Assembly (NCBI GenBank): GCA_020809705.1
Contig: CP085831.1
Span: forward strand, 4,278,001-4,342,000
Length of the DNA: 64,000 bases
Reading direction: 5' to 3'
From: Calonectria ilicicola
Taxonomy: Eukaryota > Ascomycota > Sordariomycetes > Hypocreales > Nectriaceae
Under the pieces are notes generated by a model that was given only the letters and a program-made list of their open reading frames with translations, did not search any database and was not told the DNA's origin. Position numbers and translations under genes: made by a program. Within the stretch, counting starts at the first letter, position 1. Each line of letters begins with the position of its first letter. Shown here piece after piece: positions 1 to 11,087 of the stretch.

Positions 1-2454
1 AAAGTATATAATAATCTATTATTATTACTTTTTCTAATTATTCTTATATTTATATTTTATTTTTTTTAATAATAAAGATTCTTCTTTACTTATATCTTTT
101 ACTTAATTAAGATTAGAAGTTTAAGATCTTTTAACTAGACTTATAGAAATATCGCTGGCTATATCATACTCCTTAGGTATTTACACCTAGCTAGTACACT
201 AGTAGATATTAGGGTTATATTGATATAATTATAGATACCTTAAAATTAGATTATATTATTTAATATTAATAATATTAAAAGTTATTCCTTAGTTCTTTTC
301 TTTAATAAAGACTTTTAGATAATTAATCTTTTTATTTATAATATTATTATTATAATTAAAAGAGGTTCTTTTTATATTAATTATTTTATATAGGTTAGCT
401 TTTATTATCTATAGTAGTTAAAGTTAATTAATTATTTAAAGATTAATATAGTTTTATTTAGCTCTATTATCTATTATAATATTATATTATTTTCTTTTAA
501 TTCTTACTTTTATTTTTAATTATTATTAAAATTATTTTTTAATTATAAAATATAAAGCTTTTTTAAAGAGTTTTTTTAATAATTCTAGAGGTTATTGTTC
601 TAGCTACTCCTATTGCTCTTTTATAAGGGGCTTTACTTATTTTTTGATTTTACTTAATACTAGGCTATTATTTTATTTATTATATAGATATTATATTTAA
701 GGTCTTAATATTTATTCTAGGGTAGCTTATTACAATTAGAGAACTTAGGCTTATTTAGTTCTAATATAGTAAATTAATAGTAGGGGTTTTTTTCTATTAC
801 TTTATATTAATTAAAGTATCTTCTATAAGTATAATAAATAATTATATCTTCTATTTTAATAAGAAAGTATATTATATATTATTTTTACTTTATATATTAA
901 AAGTAATTATAATTATAATAATTTATTTATAAAATATTCTTATATTCCTTATATATTATATTTAGTTTAAGATTATTTTCCTTATATTAAATAGATTAGG
1001 GATTATAATTTCTTAATTATTATTTACTTTATATAAGTAAAAAGACTTTATTTTTATTTTATAAAAATTCTTTAATTTATTAAATTATTCTTTTAATATT
1101 AATTATTTATTTTTTATTTTTATTTTTATTATAAGTATAAGTATTTTACTATATTAGTGCTTTATTAGTATATATATTTAAAATAGATATAAAGATTTCT
1201 ATCTTCTTGGCTTATTCTAGCCATTTATAGAGGAGATAGGACTAGCCTTCTTATTAGATTGATTATACTTTTTGGATAGTTTTATTAATTTTTTATTATA
1301 AAGTGAGTTTTACTTTATATAATTTATAATCTTTTATATATTATTTAACTATAATAATTAATTTATATTTTCTAATAATAATAAGAATAATTTTTTTTAT
1401 AATATTCTATTTCTTTTCTAATACTAAGATTTATTAAGTTTTTATAATATTAAGTTATTTCTATTCTTTTAGTATAAATTTAAATTAATTTTCTATTTTT
1501 AAAAAATAATATTTAAAGGATTTATATCTTTTCTTTTTATAATTAAAATAAATAATCTTACTTTTATTATAACCCTAGGTAGTGCTAAGTTCTATTAATC
1601 CTAAATAAGTCCTATATATAGTACTTTATTACTTATTCTAGATTTTTCCTTTATTTAGGATATATAAAGTTTTATTATTTTAAGTATATTCTTTATATTA
1701 ATTAAATTATTTTTTATTAATTTTAATAATACTTTTAATATATTTTAAGAGTTTTTCTAGCTAATCTTTCTTATAGATTTTATCCTTAACTTTATCCTTT
1801 AGGTCTTTATAATAAAGTTCTATTAATATATTATTATCCTAGGCTATTTATACTATAATTCTTTTAAACTTGGCTAAATACTAGCTATAGGATTTTATTT
1901 ATTTAAGCTTATATAACTAATTTATAGCTTATTATTCTATATTAACTATACTAAAATTATTTTTAATAATAATCTTAAAATTTTCCTAATTTTTAAAAAT
2001 CTTTTAAATTTCTTTAATTTAATTAATATTATTTTTATTTTTTAAATAATCTCTTATAATAAATTTAAATTATACTCCTATATCTTCTTAAAGAAAGATT
2101 TTAATATATAATACTTAAGCTTTAAGAGTTATAAGTTAGATTAGGAAAAAGTAGAAATATCCTTTTATTTAAGTAAAAAAGGGATTATATTAGTGGCTTT
2201 TCCTAGAAAAGGTTCTAAGGCCAGAGGTCTTAGGATTTTACTAATATTTTTATCCTTACTTTCTTTGATTGTAGTGGTTCTAGCTTCTTTTACTTTAAGC
2301 TAGATTTATATATCTATAAGTTTCTTTTTGATTTATTATAATTTTATAATTAATTTGGTGTTATTAGAAGGAGTAATAGTAATAGGGTTCTTTTTAAATA
2401 TTATTATTACCTAATTATTAATATAGGTAATTAATTAAATAAGAGCTTTTAATA

Positions 2455-4700
2455 TATAATAGTCTAATCAATTTCTAATTTAATAAACTAATTAGAATAA
2501 AGGGTTTATTATTAATAGCATAATTAAATATATTATAGTAAATAAAGCAATAGAAGTATTATATTAAATAATAGTTAATTGCAATTAAAATAATATATAT
2601 AATAAGCGAGCCAGTCAGACAAGCAAGCCAGTCACTTTTTACTATACTTCAGTTTATAACTAGAATAAAAACACCATAAAGTATTTAATTAATTAGTTTT
2701 AATTATTATTCTCTTCTTCAAAGATCTTAATAATTATTTAATATATTCTTATATTATAACTAATCTTACTATAAGTCTTATAATATTTTCTACTTAATTA
2801 TACTAATTTCTCTTAATCATTACTTTATAATATTTCTACTTATATTTATATATTAGCTTCTATTTAATTAATTACTTTCTTACCTACTTTTACTATTATT
2901 ATCCTTCTATTTTATAATTTAATTCTTTTTAATCTATAGTATTTATTAAGTATCTTATTTGCTTATCAAAGATCCTAGATCTTAGCCTTTATTAACACTA
3001 TCTTATATATAATAATCTTTATTTTTTTAAAAAGCAATTATAATACCTTAATAATAGACTCTAGAGAGATACTTTAAAGCCTTTTAATTCATTCTATAAG
3101 GTACTTAGACTATAAGCTGGTCTTAGTTATAGTTTTTGGAGTCTTTAAAATCTAAGAGGTAGTAGGTTTAATTACTTGATTAAATAGTATTGAAGTCTAT
3201 AGCTGTATATTAAGCTTTGATATAATATTTTCTAGATTTAGAGGATTAAGCTTAGCTCTTTTAAAACCTACCTTAATATTACTTTTTATAATAGTAGTAT
3301 TATATATATTATAAAATATTAAGAAGAAGTTAAACTTTAAAATATAGGTTATAGAGTATTTAATTAAATGCTTTATTTTTTTCTATATACTGTTTTCAGT
3401 AGCTTAAAGTATATAATATTAAATAGTTAAAGTAGATATAATAAATTAAATAGTATATAAAGTATGATAATTTTATTATTCTTATAATATTCCTTAAATT
3501 TAATTAAATAATAATTTTTATACTTATTAAAGATTAGAAAATAATAATAATTAATTAATTAATTATTTATATAATAATTAAAATACTTTAACTACTTTAT
3601 ATATATATTATTATTAATCTAGTCATTTTAAATAATTATAATAACCTAATTATCTAAAAGATTGCTTTCTTTATACTAATTAATAAGATAATATTAATTA
3701 GTAATAATAAGAAATGGCAGAATAGCCTAGCCTCTTATATTAATAGTTTAAATTACTATTATCCATTCTTGATTTCTAGGCTAGATTAGTTTTAGATTTG
3801 AATACCTTTTTAAATCTATTATAATTATTCTACTTACAATAATGCCTATTATAAAACCAATATTATTAAAATTATAAATATTATTTAATTAAATACTATA
3901 CTTCCCTATTATATTAGCTATAAGCTAAAACCAATTATTAATTATCTTTAGATCTTTATATTTAACCTTTTTATAATTATATTTTTAAAAAATTATATTT
4001 TAAATTATAAATAATATTTAATAAAATTTAAAGTCTAATACTTACCAATAAATAATATATTTCAATCTAAAAGTAATTAATTAGTTATTTCTTTAATACC
4101 ATATAATTATAGAGGAAATCCTTATAAATCTAAATCTAGAATAAATTAGATAATAATCTCTTCCTTTAAATTAAATAGCTTATATAAATTAAAAATAATA
4201 TTATATTATATAAAAATACTATTCTCTCTATTAAAAAAAGTACTATAAAAGATTTAGTAGATTTTTATAATATAATAAAGACTTAATTTTAGATTATTTT
4301 AATAGGCTTAAAGTGTAAGAAGAATATTTAATTTATTCTTTTACTTTAATATATTTAATAACTAAGAAGTATTTAATTAAATAGTTTATAATATATATAA
4401 GGGATTTTTAACTGGCTCGCTTATCTGACCGGCTCGCTTATCATATACATTAACTAAATTATATTAAAAGCTAATCCATTCCATTTCTTACAATACGGTC
4501 AGTCTATCTATATACTTCTATATTAATAGATAATCACTTATTATCTCAGTAATCTTTATAATAATCATTTTACGATCATGGTAATCACATTATAATTATA
4601 CAAATGATCACAATTAGTATAATAATCGCAATCTAGGGTAGGTAGGTCCAATATTCATTCTAACAATTATAACCGCCCTAGTTCAGCATAGATTATAACA
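2455..4700 (-). repeat. 5' LTR of the left-edge gypsy element, interrupted by a DNA transposon
   Basis: Without the insert at 2593-4450 this is a B-type LTR of about 390 bp, read on the minus strand. Its outer edge (4600-4700) retains CpG and CpA and matches the start of copy B's 5' LTR at 36583, including the stretch GGTAGGTAGGTCCAAT on the plus strand. Its inner end at 2455 matches the LTR/interior boundary at 36968. The outer edge is much less mutated than the interior. Confidence 0.85.
2593..4450 (-). mobile_element. Fot1/pogo-like DNA transposon, copy 1 (TIR type A), in an LTR
   Basis: 1858-bp element with inverted ends, flanked by TA on both sides (2591-2592 and 4451-4452). Removing it restores a continuous LTR. 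The left end reads ATATATATAATAAGCGAGCC and the right end, reversed, ATGTATATGATAAGCGAGCC. Each end carries the motif GATAAGCGAGCC twice with a 17-bp period. The minus strand encodes a RIP-destroyed transposase homologous to copy 3: near 3240-3290 the reversed sequence reads like the conserved C-terminal block GFK-RA-LNPL. The family cuts and pastes at TA using a DDE transposase with a CENP-B-like helix-turn-helix. No frame is intact. Confidence 0.9.
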
Positions 4701-4850
4701 ACTTCTTACTATAATAGGTCAGTGGTTATAGATATTTGAAGATATGGAGTTAGAAGTTAGGCAAAGTAGGGGATCTTTATATCTAGGTGGTTAATATTTG
4801 GTTAAATAGAGTATAAATGTATGTATGGGTAAGTGGTTGTGGGGATATAT
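4701..4850. other. Unassigned spacer
   Basis: This stretch of moderately AT-rich sequence lies between the gypsy LTR and the SINE-like repeat. No coding frame or repeat was recognised, apart from a 20-bp match to 45503-45525 that is probably chance. Confidence 0.4.
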
Positions 4851-5242
4851 GTAACAGAGTAGACCCTAGCCACTACACCAAAAGGATATACATTGTGATA
4901 TCAACAACATCACAACCAGCTAGAGTATATATATGATACAGTTAGGACTGTGATAGTACTTCCCTCTCTTATAGGCTCTGTCTGCCCGGGCCGGCACAGC
5001 GAAGTCTATGGCTAAACAGCCCCACTATATGTATCCCCAAGGGTTCATTAAGCCAGGCAGGACTGCAACTCTAAAGAGAGCCTTGAATTAGTATACGAGG
5101 CAGGACTCGAACATACAGCCTTTCGACATCACAAACTATAACGGAGTAGACCCTAGTTACTACACCAAAAGAATATGTATTATAATGTCAACAATATCAC
5201 AACCAGCTAGAGTATATATGTGATATAGTTAGGACTGTGATA
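4851..5242 (-). repeat. tRNA-derived SINE-like repeat, partial dimer with 105-bp direct repeats
   Basis: Segments 4851-4955 and 5138-5242 are direct repeats at an exact offset of 287 bp. They differ at about 14 positions, and all the differences I found are transitions. On the minus strand each repeat carries a good Pol III A box (TGGTGTAGTGG in the less mutated copy; 5157-5167 in the other). The unit at 5242 also carries a B box, GTTCGAGTCC, at 5103-5112. The two boxes are separated by 44 nt, as in a tRNA with a long variable arm or an altered loop. The GC-richer body (4960-5100) follows the tRNA-like head. The second unit is truncated before its B box. This fits a tRNA-headed SINE; a decayed tRNA gene within a duplicated segment is the alternative. 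Confidence 0.55.
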
Positions 5243-5989
5243 ATATGTTTATGGTTATAATGTATGGCGCTAGGTTATGTCCAATAAGATAGTAGAACAA
5301 TAGGGGTACTTTTCTTCTTAGTTATTAATTGATCCTATGACTTCACCATTTACTCAGCTTTACCCTATAGGAAGGCCGAGTAATAGATCCTTTCTAACTT
5401 ACCCTTCTATTCTTAATTGTTGAAAGTACTACTAATAATTAAATCTTTATATTAAGTTATATAAGTACTCTTGGATTATAGTATAATAATAATTAATCCG
5501 GTGTAAAATGCTAATAATTAGTATTTCCTACCCTAGAGTATTTTAGAGATCTTTAAAAGAGTTATAAAATAAGTATTCTTAGATCTATATTATAAAATCT
5601 AAGTAGATTTTATTATTTATAATGCTAAGGATATGGAGTCTAACTTTTAACCTGTTGAGATTAGCCTATGCTGGTAAATAGGGTATATAAGGGAGATATT
5701 TTATACTAAATAAAGGGAAATAAAGGAAAAATAAAGAATATAGTTTTTTTTAATAAATACGTTAATAAAAAAACAACATAAAAACCCAATATTATATATA
5801 AAGGCTACTATATATACAATGTAAGTGCCATACACTCTTAGTAAAGGCACCTACCCTATAGATAGCTAATTGGGGAGGTGAATATGGTCACTAAGCTAAT
5901 GCCAATAATAATATAACATCCCCACCCCAGAACTTCACTACCCTCCCAAAATCACCACCCAAATAATACCACTATAATTATATAAAACT
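5243..5989. other. Unassigned AT-rich spacer
   Basis: No gene or repeat recognised. The segment 5800-5985 is less AT-rich and may be the 3' non-coding end of the adjacent pogo-like element, but I could not find an inverted terminal repeat. Confidence 0.4.
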
Positions 5990-7150
5990 ATTTAATTTCT
6001 TAATAAATAACTTCAATTAACTATCTACAACTACCACTTAAAGAATATTGCCTCCTTATCCATATATGCAATTTCCATAGCCTTATCATTCAATTTAAGT
6101 GTATACTTCTTCTCATACCAACTTGCAGCTTGCTCTACCTCTTCCTAGACTTTTCCAATCTCCTTAATATAAGTAAAAGTCTTGTTGGGGTTATAATTAA
6201 CTGCCTTACAACTATAAGGCTTCTTTAATTTAAGTTCTTCCTTTAAAATGACATTTTCCCTATTTACTATAGCCCAAAGATAGCTCTAATAATCAATCTC
6301 CTTCTCCATTTTAAGTACAATAGACCGCAAATTGCAACTAGCTGCTATAAGATATTTCTACACTAAATTTAGCTGGTCCCATACTTCCTTTATAGTCTTA
6401 AAAGTCCATAAAGGTTAGTCTTCTATGTATTAGAGCTATGCGGTAGGCTGGGGCGGCATTGAAGGGAGGCGCTTTTCACTTCAACTTGTAGAGGCCAACT
6501 AACCTGCAATTAGGGTTAAGTGGATATATCCTAGAACTGTAAAATCCGCCTTAAATATTCTTCTTTAAAAATACTTTCCTTAATGCCTCTTTATATGCCT
6601 TGATAAAGCACTATTTGTAGATAGAGGCTGATACACTGAAGGTACGGAAGCCGGCGATTTTCTTATAAAAATACTACTTCAGCAGGCCAAAAATACTAAC
6701 ATCAAGCGGCTGTGTGATATATAATAAATGTAAGGATAAATATAATAGCTGGACCTTATTCTTCCATGCCTGATATATCATTTTTACTGATATATGTGAC
6801 TTGTGACCGTTAAGTACTAGAAGCTTCCAAAGCCCGGGCTCTGACAGCACTATCTGCGGAAGAAACACGTGTTTGGACCACTTTTTGAAGATTCTGGTGT
6901 TGCACCAGCCGCTGGGGCTACATTCATAGAACTAGTTAGGAAAAGGCTTAGGAAACCACTGTCCCTGATGGCTGGAACTGGTAAATAAAACATATGGTGA
7001 TAGCCTCGATCCAAAGGCATTAATAGACTCCAAAATCATCACCCAGTCGGCTATATTTCCCTTCTTAATATTGGTAGAGGTAGTCATGACTGTACCGGCC
7101 ACTTTGCCGGCTTTGGTCTCGCCCTCTCTTTGTCACAGGTCACACAGGTA
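5990..7150 (-). pseudogene. pogo/Fot-like DDE transposase, 5'-truncated and broken by stops
   Basis: Read on the minus strand, the frame gives a DDE_1-type transposase core. An N-terminal block contains WVMILESINAFG near 7020-7060. It is followed by QGQWF, FYE-SPSGW and FKKWSKHVFLPQ, then LLVLNGHKSHISV and ITQPLDVSIFGLLK (6674-6868), and a C-terminal region down to about 6020. In LLVLNGH the second catalytic Asp is Asn: GAC became AAC after a T, the RIP-type change TpG to TpA. The Asp of QPLD remains. Stops interrupt the C-terminal half. The N-terminal DNA-binding domain and first catalytic Asp are not seen upstream of 7150. It is much less mutated than the six 1.85-kb elements and differs from them in sequence, so it is a separate lineage. 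Confidence 0.8.
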
Positions 7151-8099
7151 GTCATGTGTGGAGTCACGTGTATACTACACATATGTACAATATTAATATT
7201 AGCTGACTGTAGTAAGAGCTTTCTGCTCTCTTTATTATATAATATAGTTATTATGCTTACCTCTGGCCTTGTTTTGTGATAGTTTATGCAATTGTTTAAT
7301 TATGCCCTGTTATGGTTATTTAAAATAGAAGATACTATTAACCAAAAAAAGCTTAAATTATATTACTATAATCTAGTGATAATAAAGATCTCTATAAAAA
7401 CTAATTAAAAATCCCTTAACTTTATAAATAAGATAATGCTAGACCATTCTAAGCATAAGTAATAATTAACTTAAGTACTACTAAAAAAGAATATCTGTAT
7501 TAAGATAAGTGGAGCTGATATTATAATATTAGCTAGCAGCTATACAAATCCTAGAATCCTAGATATATCCAATAGCCAGATCAAAGATACCTTGTACATA
7601 AATTAATCAATTATAGTAGAGATGATAGAAGGCTATATATTTACTAATAAGAATAACCTATTATCCTTACTAAAATATCTTCTAATACCACTAAATAATA
7701 ATAATTATTATATAATTAATTATATAGTATTTTAGGTATTATTTACAAGTATTAAAACTAGATTTTTAGTTTAATATAGTAATCTTACTTAAATATAAGA
7801 AGAAAACCAGAATCTATAAATAATAATTACTATATAGATTAATACTAATAAAATCTAAAAGATAGCGTTTTTATCACTAGTTCTGTCCACTTTTGGTTAT
7901 AAACCTAGTGGGAAAAAAGCATAAAATCCAGTGCCACTTTAAAGGTTACTTTAAGAAAAAGTGCCAAGTGTATCTTATATAATATACCTAAGTATACCTT
8001 AAGGTATATTGTATAAACAAGGGTATTCTTGTTCTTATCTTTTAGTCTATATTTGGTTTAGTTTAAGATATTATTTTAAAGAATAATATAAAGAGTTAA
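7151..8099. other. Unassigned AT-rich sequence
   Basis: Heavily AT-rich. The only notable structure is a 16-bp perfect palindrome, TATACCTTAAGGTATA, near 7992-8007. The N-terminus of the neighbouring transposase could lie decayed here, but I cannot trace its frame. Confidence 0.35.
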
Positions 8100-9500
8100 C
8101 TCCTCTTAAAAGAATATCTTACTAATAAAATCATTTTTTATTTAATAATATTATTAAAGTTATTTAAGTATTATAATTTAGATAAATTAATTAATATTAA
8201 AGATAATAGTAGGTATGAGATTAATAATACTAATATAGAAGATATTAATATTGAAGATTAAATTTAACTTTTTAATGGAAATACTTACTCTCTTAAGTAT
8301 TACTAGTAGATAATAAAGAACTTTAATATAATTATATATAAAGCATAGAACTACACTAAAAGATTAACCATACTTATTAATACAATTGAAGTATAATAAA
8401 ACTAGTATATGATTTTTATTTATATCTCTTATTTAATAAGTTTACTAATGATCTTAGGTATTATTAATAAGTACTTGGTAATGATTCTTAGGAGTATTAT
8501 CAATCACTTACTCTTGATCTTTTAAACTCCTTTTTTAATTAGTATCTTAATTAAAAGCAAATACCTAATAATAGGGTAAAATAAGGTATTAAAAGAGAAG
8601 CTCTTTAAGAACTCTTTAGAAAGTTTTTAAGCTTATATATAAGAGATAAATAGGTAATAAAATTAAATTAAAATTAAATCATAAGATATATATAATAGGA
8701 TTTCTATTTTAAGTACTAATAAACTACTTTTAATATATTAAGGTGCTTAAAAGATTAAATACTAAGTATTAGCTAAGTGCTTAGTAGTAATAAAATTATT
8801 AAATAATAATTAATACTCTAAAGGAATAAATAGAAACTATATTATCTATAATAAGAAAGTTATTTAAGTTAGATAAACTTTAAATCCTAGTTATTCTATT
8901 TCTTTTATTACTTACCCTAGAAGGCGCTTATCTAACCTCTATATTAAAACTCTAATACAAAGATATTAGAGTTATTCTTGTAAAGGACCTAAATAATAGA
9001 CTATATTGATTATTACTTTCCTTTACTTTAGCCTTTATAAAGATATATCTAGAAGAAAAAGATATATTAGTTTTTGCCCTAATTATAATAATATTAATTC
9101 TAAAATAAGCTAATACTTTAACAAAAAGTTATTCTATATTCTAAAGATTTTTTCTAATCTTTCCTTACTTCTTAACCCTTATATATTCCTCTTAAACATT
9201 TTATTTTAATATTAGGCCTTTTATACTAAGGCATTTATCTTTCCTTAATAACTTAATGCCCTTAATATTTACTTTAAGAAAAATAAACTTCTATTACCCT
9301 TATAAGAGAACCTAAATAATACTTTTATATTTTAATAAATTATTTAAAATATAATAGATTATAAACTATTACTTAATAGGTATATAATATATAAAATAAT
9401 AATAATATAGATAAGATAGATTGATAAGTTACTTAATATTAAACATCTAACGATTGTATATAATCTCCGGTATAATACAGTAAATAGCCTTGATTAGAGT
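8100..9500 (+). pseudogene. DUF3435-type tyrosine recombinase relic (Starship captain / Crypton-like)
   Basis: The region is RIP-mutated, but collinear blocks of the fungal DUF3435 family can be read through the stops. In order they are FLLLLTLEGAY (near 8907-8935, where the family has a TGARP-type box with the catalytic Arg), YKDIRVILVKDLNNRLY (about 8960-9003), LLLSFTLAFIKIYLEEKD (about 9010-9063), LLLNPYIFLLNILF (about 9165-9210), AFYTKAF then LNALNI and LLLPL (9220-9300), and finally LLNIKHLTIVYNLRYNTVNS (about 9433-9490), the LRY box of the C-terminal catalytic half. The reading is mostly in one frame with at least one shift. The Arg of the first box is lost. DUF3435 proteins are tyrosine recombinases; those at the 5' end of Starship giant transposons act as captains. 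The N-terminal half (8100-8850) is only tentatively included. The match stops abruptly near 9497. Confidence 0.65.
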
Positions 9501-9907
9501 GGTTTATCTTCTCCTTCTATATCCTTTATAATTAATATTAATATATGGCATATCCAGTTAATGTGAGCGAGGCCCTTTGAAATAGTGCACTCAGATATAG
9601 CAACTCGGACCTTTTTCAACATTACTATCTTGGATTGTAGATGGATTGTGACTTTTGGTCAATCTTGTGTGGAATGAAGCCTTAAAAAGTACTGATAAAA
9701 TGGTCCTGTGGTATTAGTTATTTAATGAGTAAATGCAGATTTATAAATTTGAGTTCTAATTAGTCTGTATCTATTAAAAACCAACTAGAAGTGATGCGCT
9801 TATGAAAATAAGTTAATAAATTGATTTAAGGTATGTATAAGTATTGAGAAGCCTAATGAAATTTAAAAAATGCTATATAGAGATATTAGCTTGCTCTTAA
9901 AGCTTAG
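9501..9907. other. Unassigned spacer, moderately AT-rich
   Basis: Base composition becomes more even just after the DUF3435 relic, from 9540 to 9790. No coding frame or repeat was recognised. Confidence 0.35.
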
Positions 9908-10600
9908 ATTAAAGTAAGATGGATAGTTAAGTAAGTGATTAAAGATATTAAAAATTAACTTAAAGGGATTGGATTTGTTAGTGTATTGGGAGAAGAATGT
10001 TCTTAGCCTTTACTAGGATTTTAGAAATAGTTGGTAGATGTGCTTAAGGAACTATTAGTCTTTATATTAGAGGGTTAATATAAATGATAGGGTAATGCTA
10101 TTAATATAATTAGTATATATTATTTTATATAAAAAGGTTATATATTAAAAAAATGAAATTTCTTAAAGTACTATAATTGTTTTAAGAAGTTATTTAATTT
10201 TTTTAATAGTAATATTAAAATAATATAATTAATAATTATTATAGATAAGAAAGTAAGATTATTTAGGTGCTTTATATATATTGTAAAAGTATTATATTTA
10301 GAACTAGAAGATATTTATAAAGAAAATAATTATTAAGAATTTTATATATCTACTAATATTATAAGATATTTTAAAAATATTTATTTATTAAAAATACTAG
10401 CAATAGAAGAGGCTTAGTATGGAATTTATAATTTTAGAGTGAAGTTAAAAGAGGAGTTTTAAAGTTATATATAGTAATTCTATGGAATAGTTATAAGGAA
10501 TTAGTAAAGAAATGCTAAGTAGAGTATAGTATAAGTGTTTTCTATTATAAGTAATAATTTAGTGGCCATACTTTTATATATTGCTTTAATAATTATAAGT
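9908..10600 (+). pseudogene. RIP-degraded coding relic, unrecognised
   Basis: From ATT-AAA-GTA-AGA-TGG at 9908 one frame stays protein-like for about 230 codons. It includes IGFVSVLGEE, VDVLKELLVFILEG and the charged stretch KVLYLELEDIYKENN (about 10280-10335). It is broken by roughly 15 to 20 stops, most of them TAA or TAG, with TGA rare. This is the pattern expected if Gln and Trp codons were hit by RIP. No start or end could be fixed and the family was not recognised. It follows the DUF3435 relic on the same strand and could be cargo or a separate element gene; that link is inference only. Confidence 0.4.
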
Positions 10601-10916
10601 TTATTTTAGTGGTTTCTAATATCTTACTATTTATCTTATTAGATGAAATTAGTATAATTATCAATTTATCTTTACCTTATTTTAATATAATTTTATTAGA
10701 AGGTTATGCTTTTTTTTCTTTTTAAAGATATAAAAAGAGTATCTACTAAAATCAAAAGATAAATAACTACTATTAAAACTTACCTTTAATATAATAAATA
10801 ATCTAAGTTAAACTATTTTATAATAATAATTTTGGATATATAGGTTCAGGTCCTCATACTAGATATAAGCCAAAGGCTAAGTTTACAGACCATAAGGTCC
10901 CTAAACCCGGCCTCCA
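10601..10916. other. Unassigned AT-rich sequence
   Basis: The frame of the upstream relic fades here. From 10850 the sequence becomes GC-richer and leads into the tandem repeat. No gene recognised. Confidence 0.35.
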
Positions 10917-11087
10917 CCGCTTGCCTAATAGAGAGTTAATTACATTATTCCCCACTTTACATTCTATCATTTTCTTGTGGTGGGGTTTCTCTCACCGCCT
11001 ACCTAATAGAGAGTTGGTTATATTGTTCACTATTTTATATTCTATTATTTTCTTATAGTAAGATTTCTCTTACTACCTATCTAATTC
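10917..11087. repeat. 78-bp tandem repeat, two full copies plus a partial third
   Basis: Units start at 10917 (CCGCTTGCCTAATAGAGAG), 10995 (CCGCCTACCTAATAGAGAG) and 11073 (CTACCTATCTAATT), at exact 78-bp spacing. The first unit is richest in G and C. The second and the partial third are progressively poorer, mostly through transitions such as TTGTGG to TTATAG. The gradient suggests graded RIP or decay across the array. Confidence 0.85.

Larger units (their letters stand above)
1..4700 (-). mobile_element. Ty3/gypsy chromovirus (B-type), 5' part, minus strand, cut by window edge
   Basis: This is the 5' end of an LTR retrotransposon that reads leftwards and runs off the left edge. Its 5' LTR occupies 2455-4700 (split by a Fot-like insertion), and 1-2454 is the mirror image of the first 2.4 kb of the interior of copy B (36969 onward). 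Shared landmarks are the junction after the LTR, a gag block near 2160-2240, the remnant of a CCHC zinc knuckle near 1500-1550 and the protease region at about 150-520. The reading frame is destroyed by stop codons, and CpA and TpG are nearly absent, which indicates RIP. The piece at 150-240 is less mutated than its surroundings. The family's Gag packages RNA, and its Pol copies and integrates it; this copy is dead. Confidence 0.85.

Noticed and set aside
4785..4804. 20-bp match between the region near 4785 and the start of a methyltransferase exon near 45507
   Set aside because: Neighbouring sequence does not match and no methyltransferase motif can be read at 4740-4850; treated as chance in low-complexity DNA.
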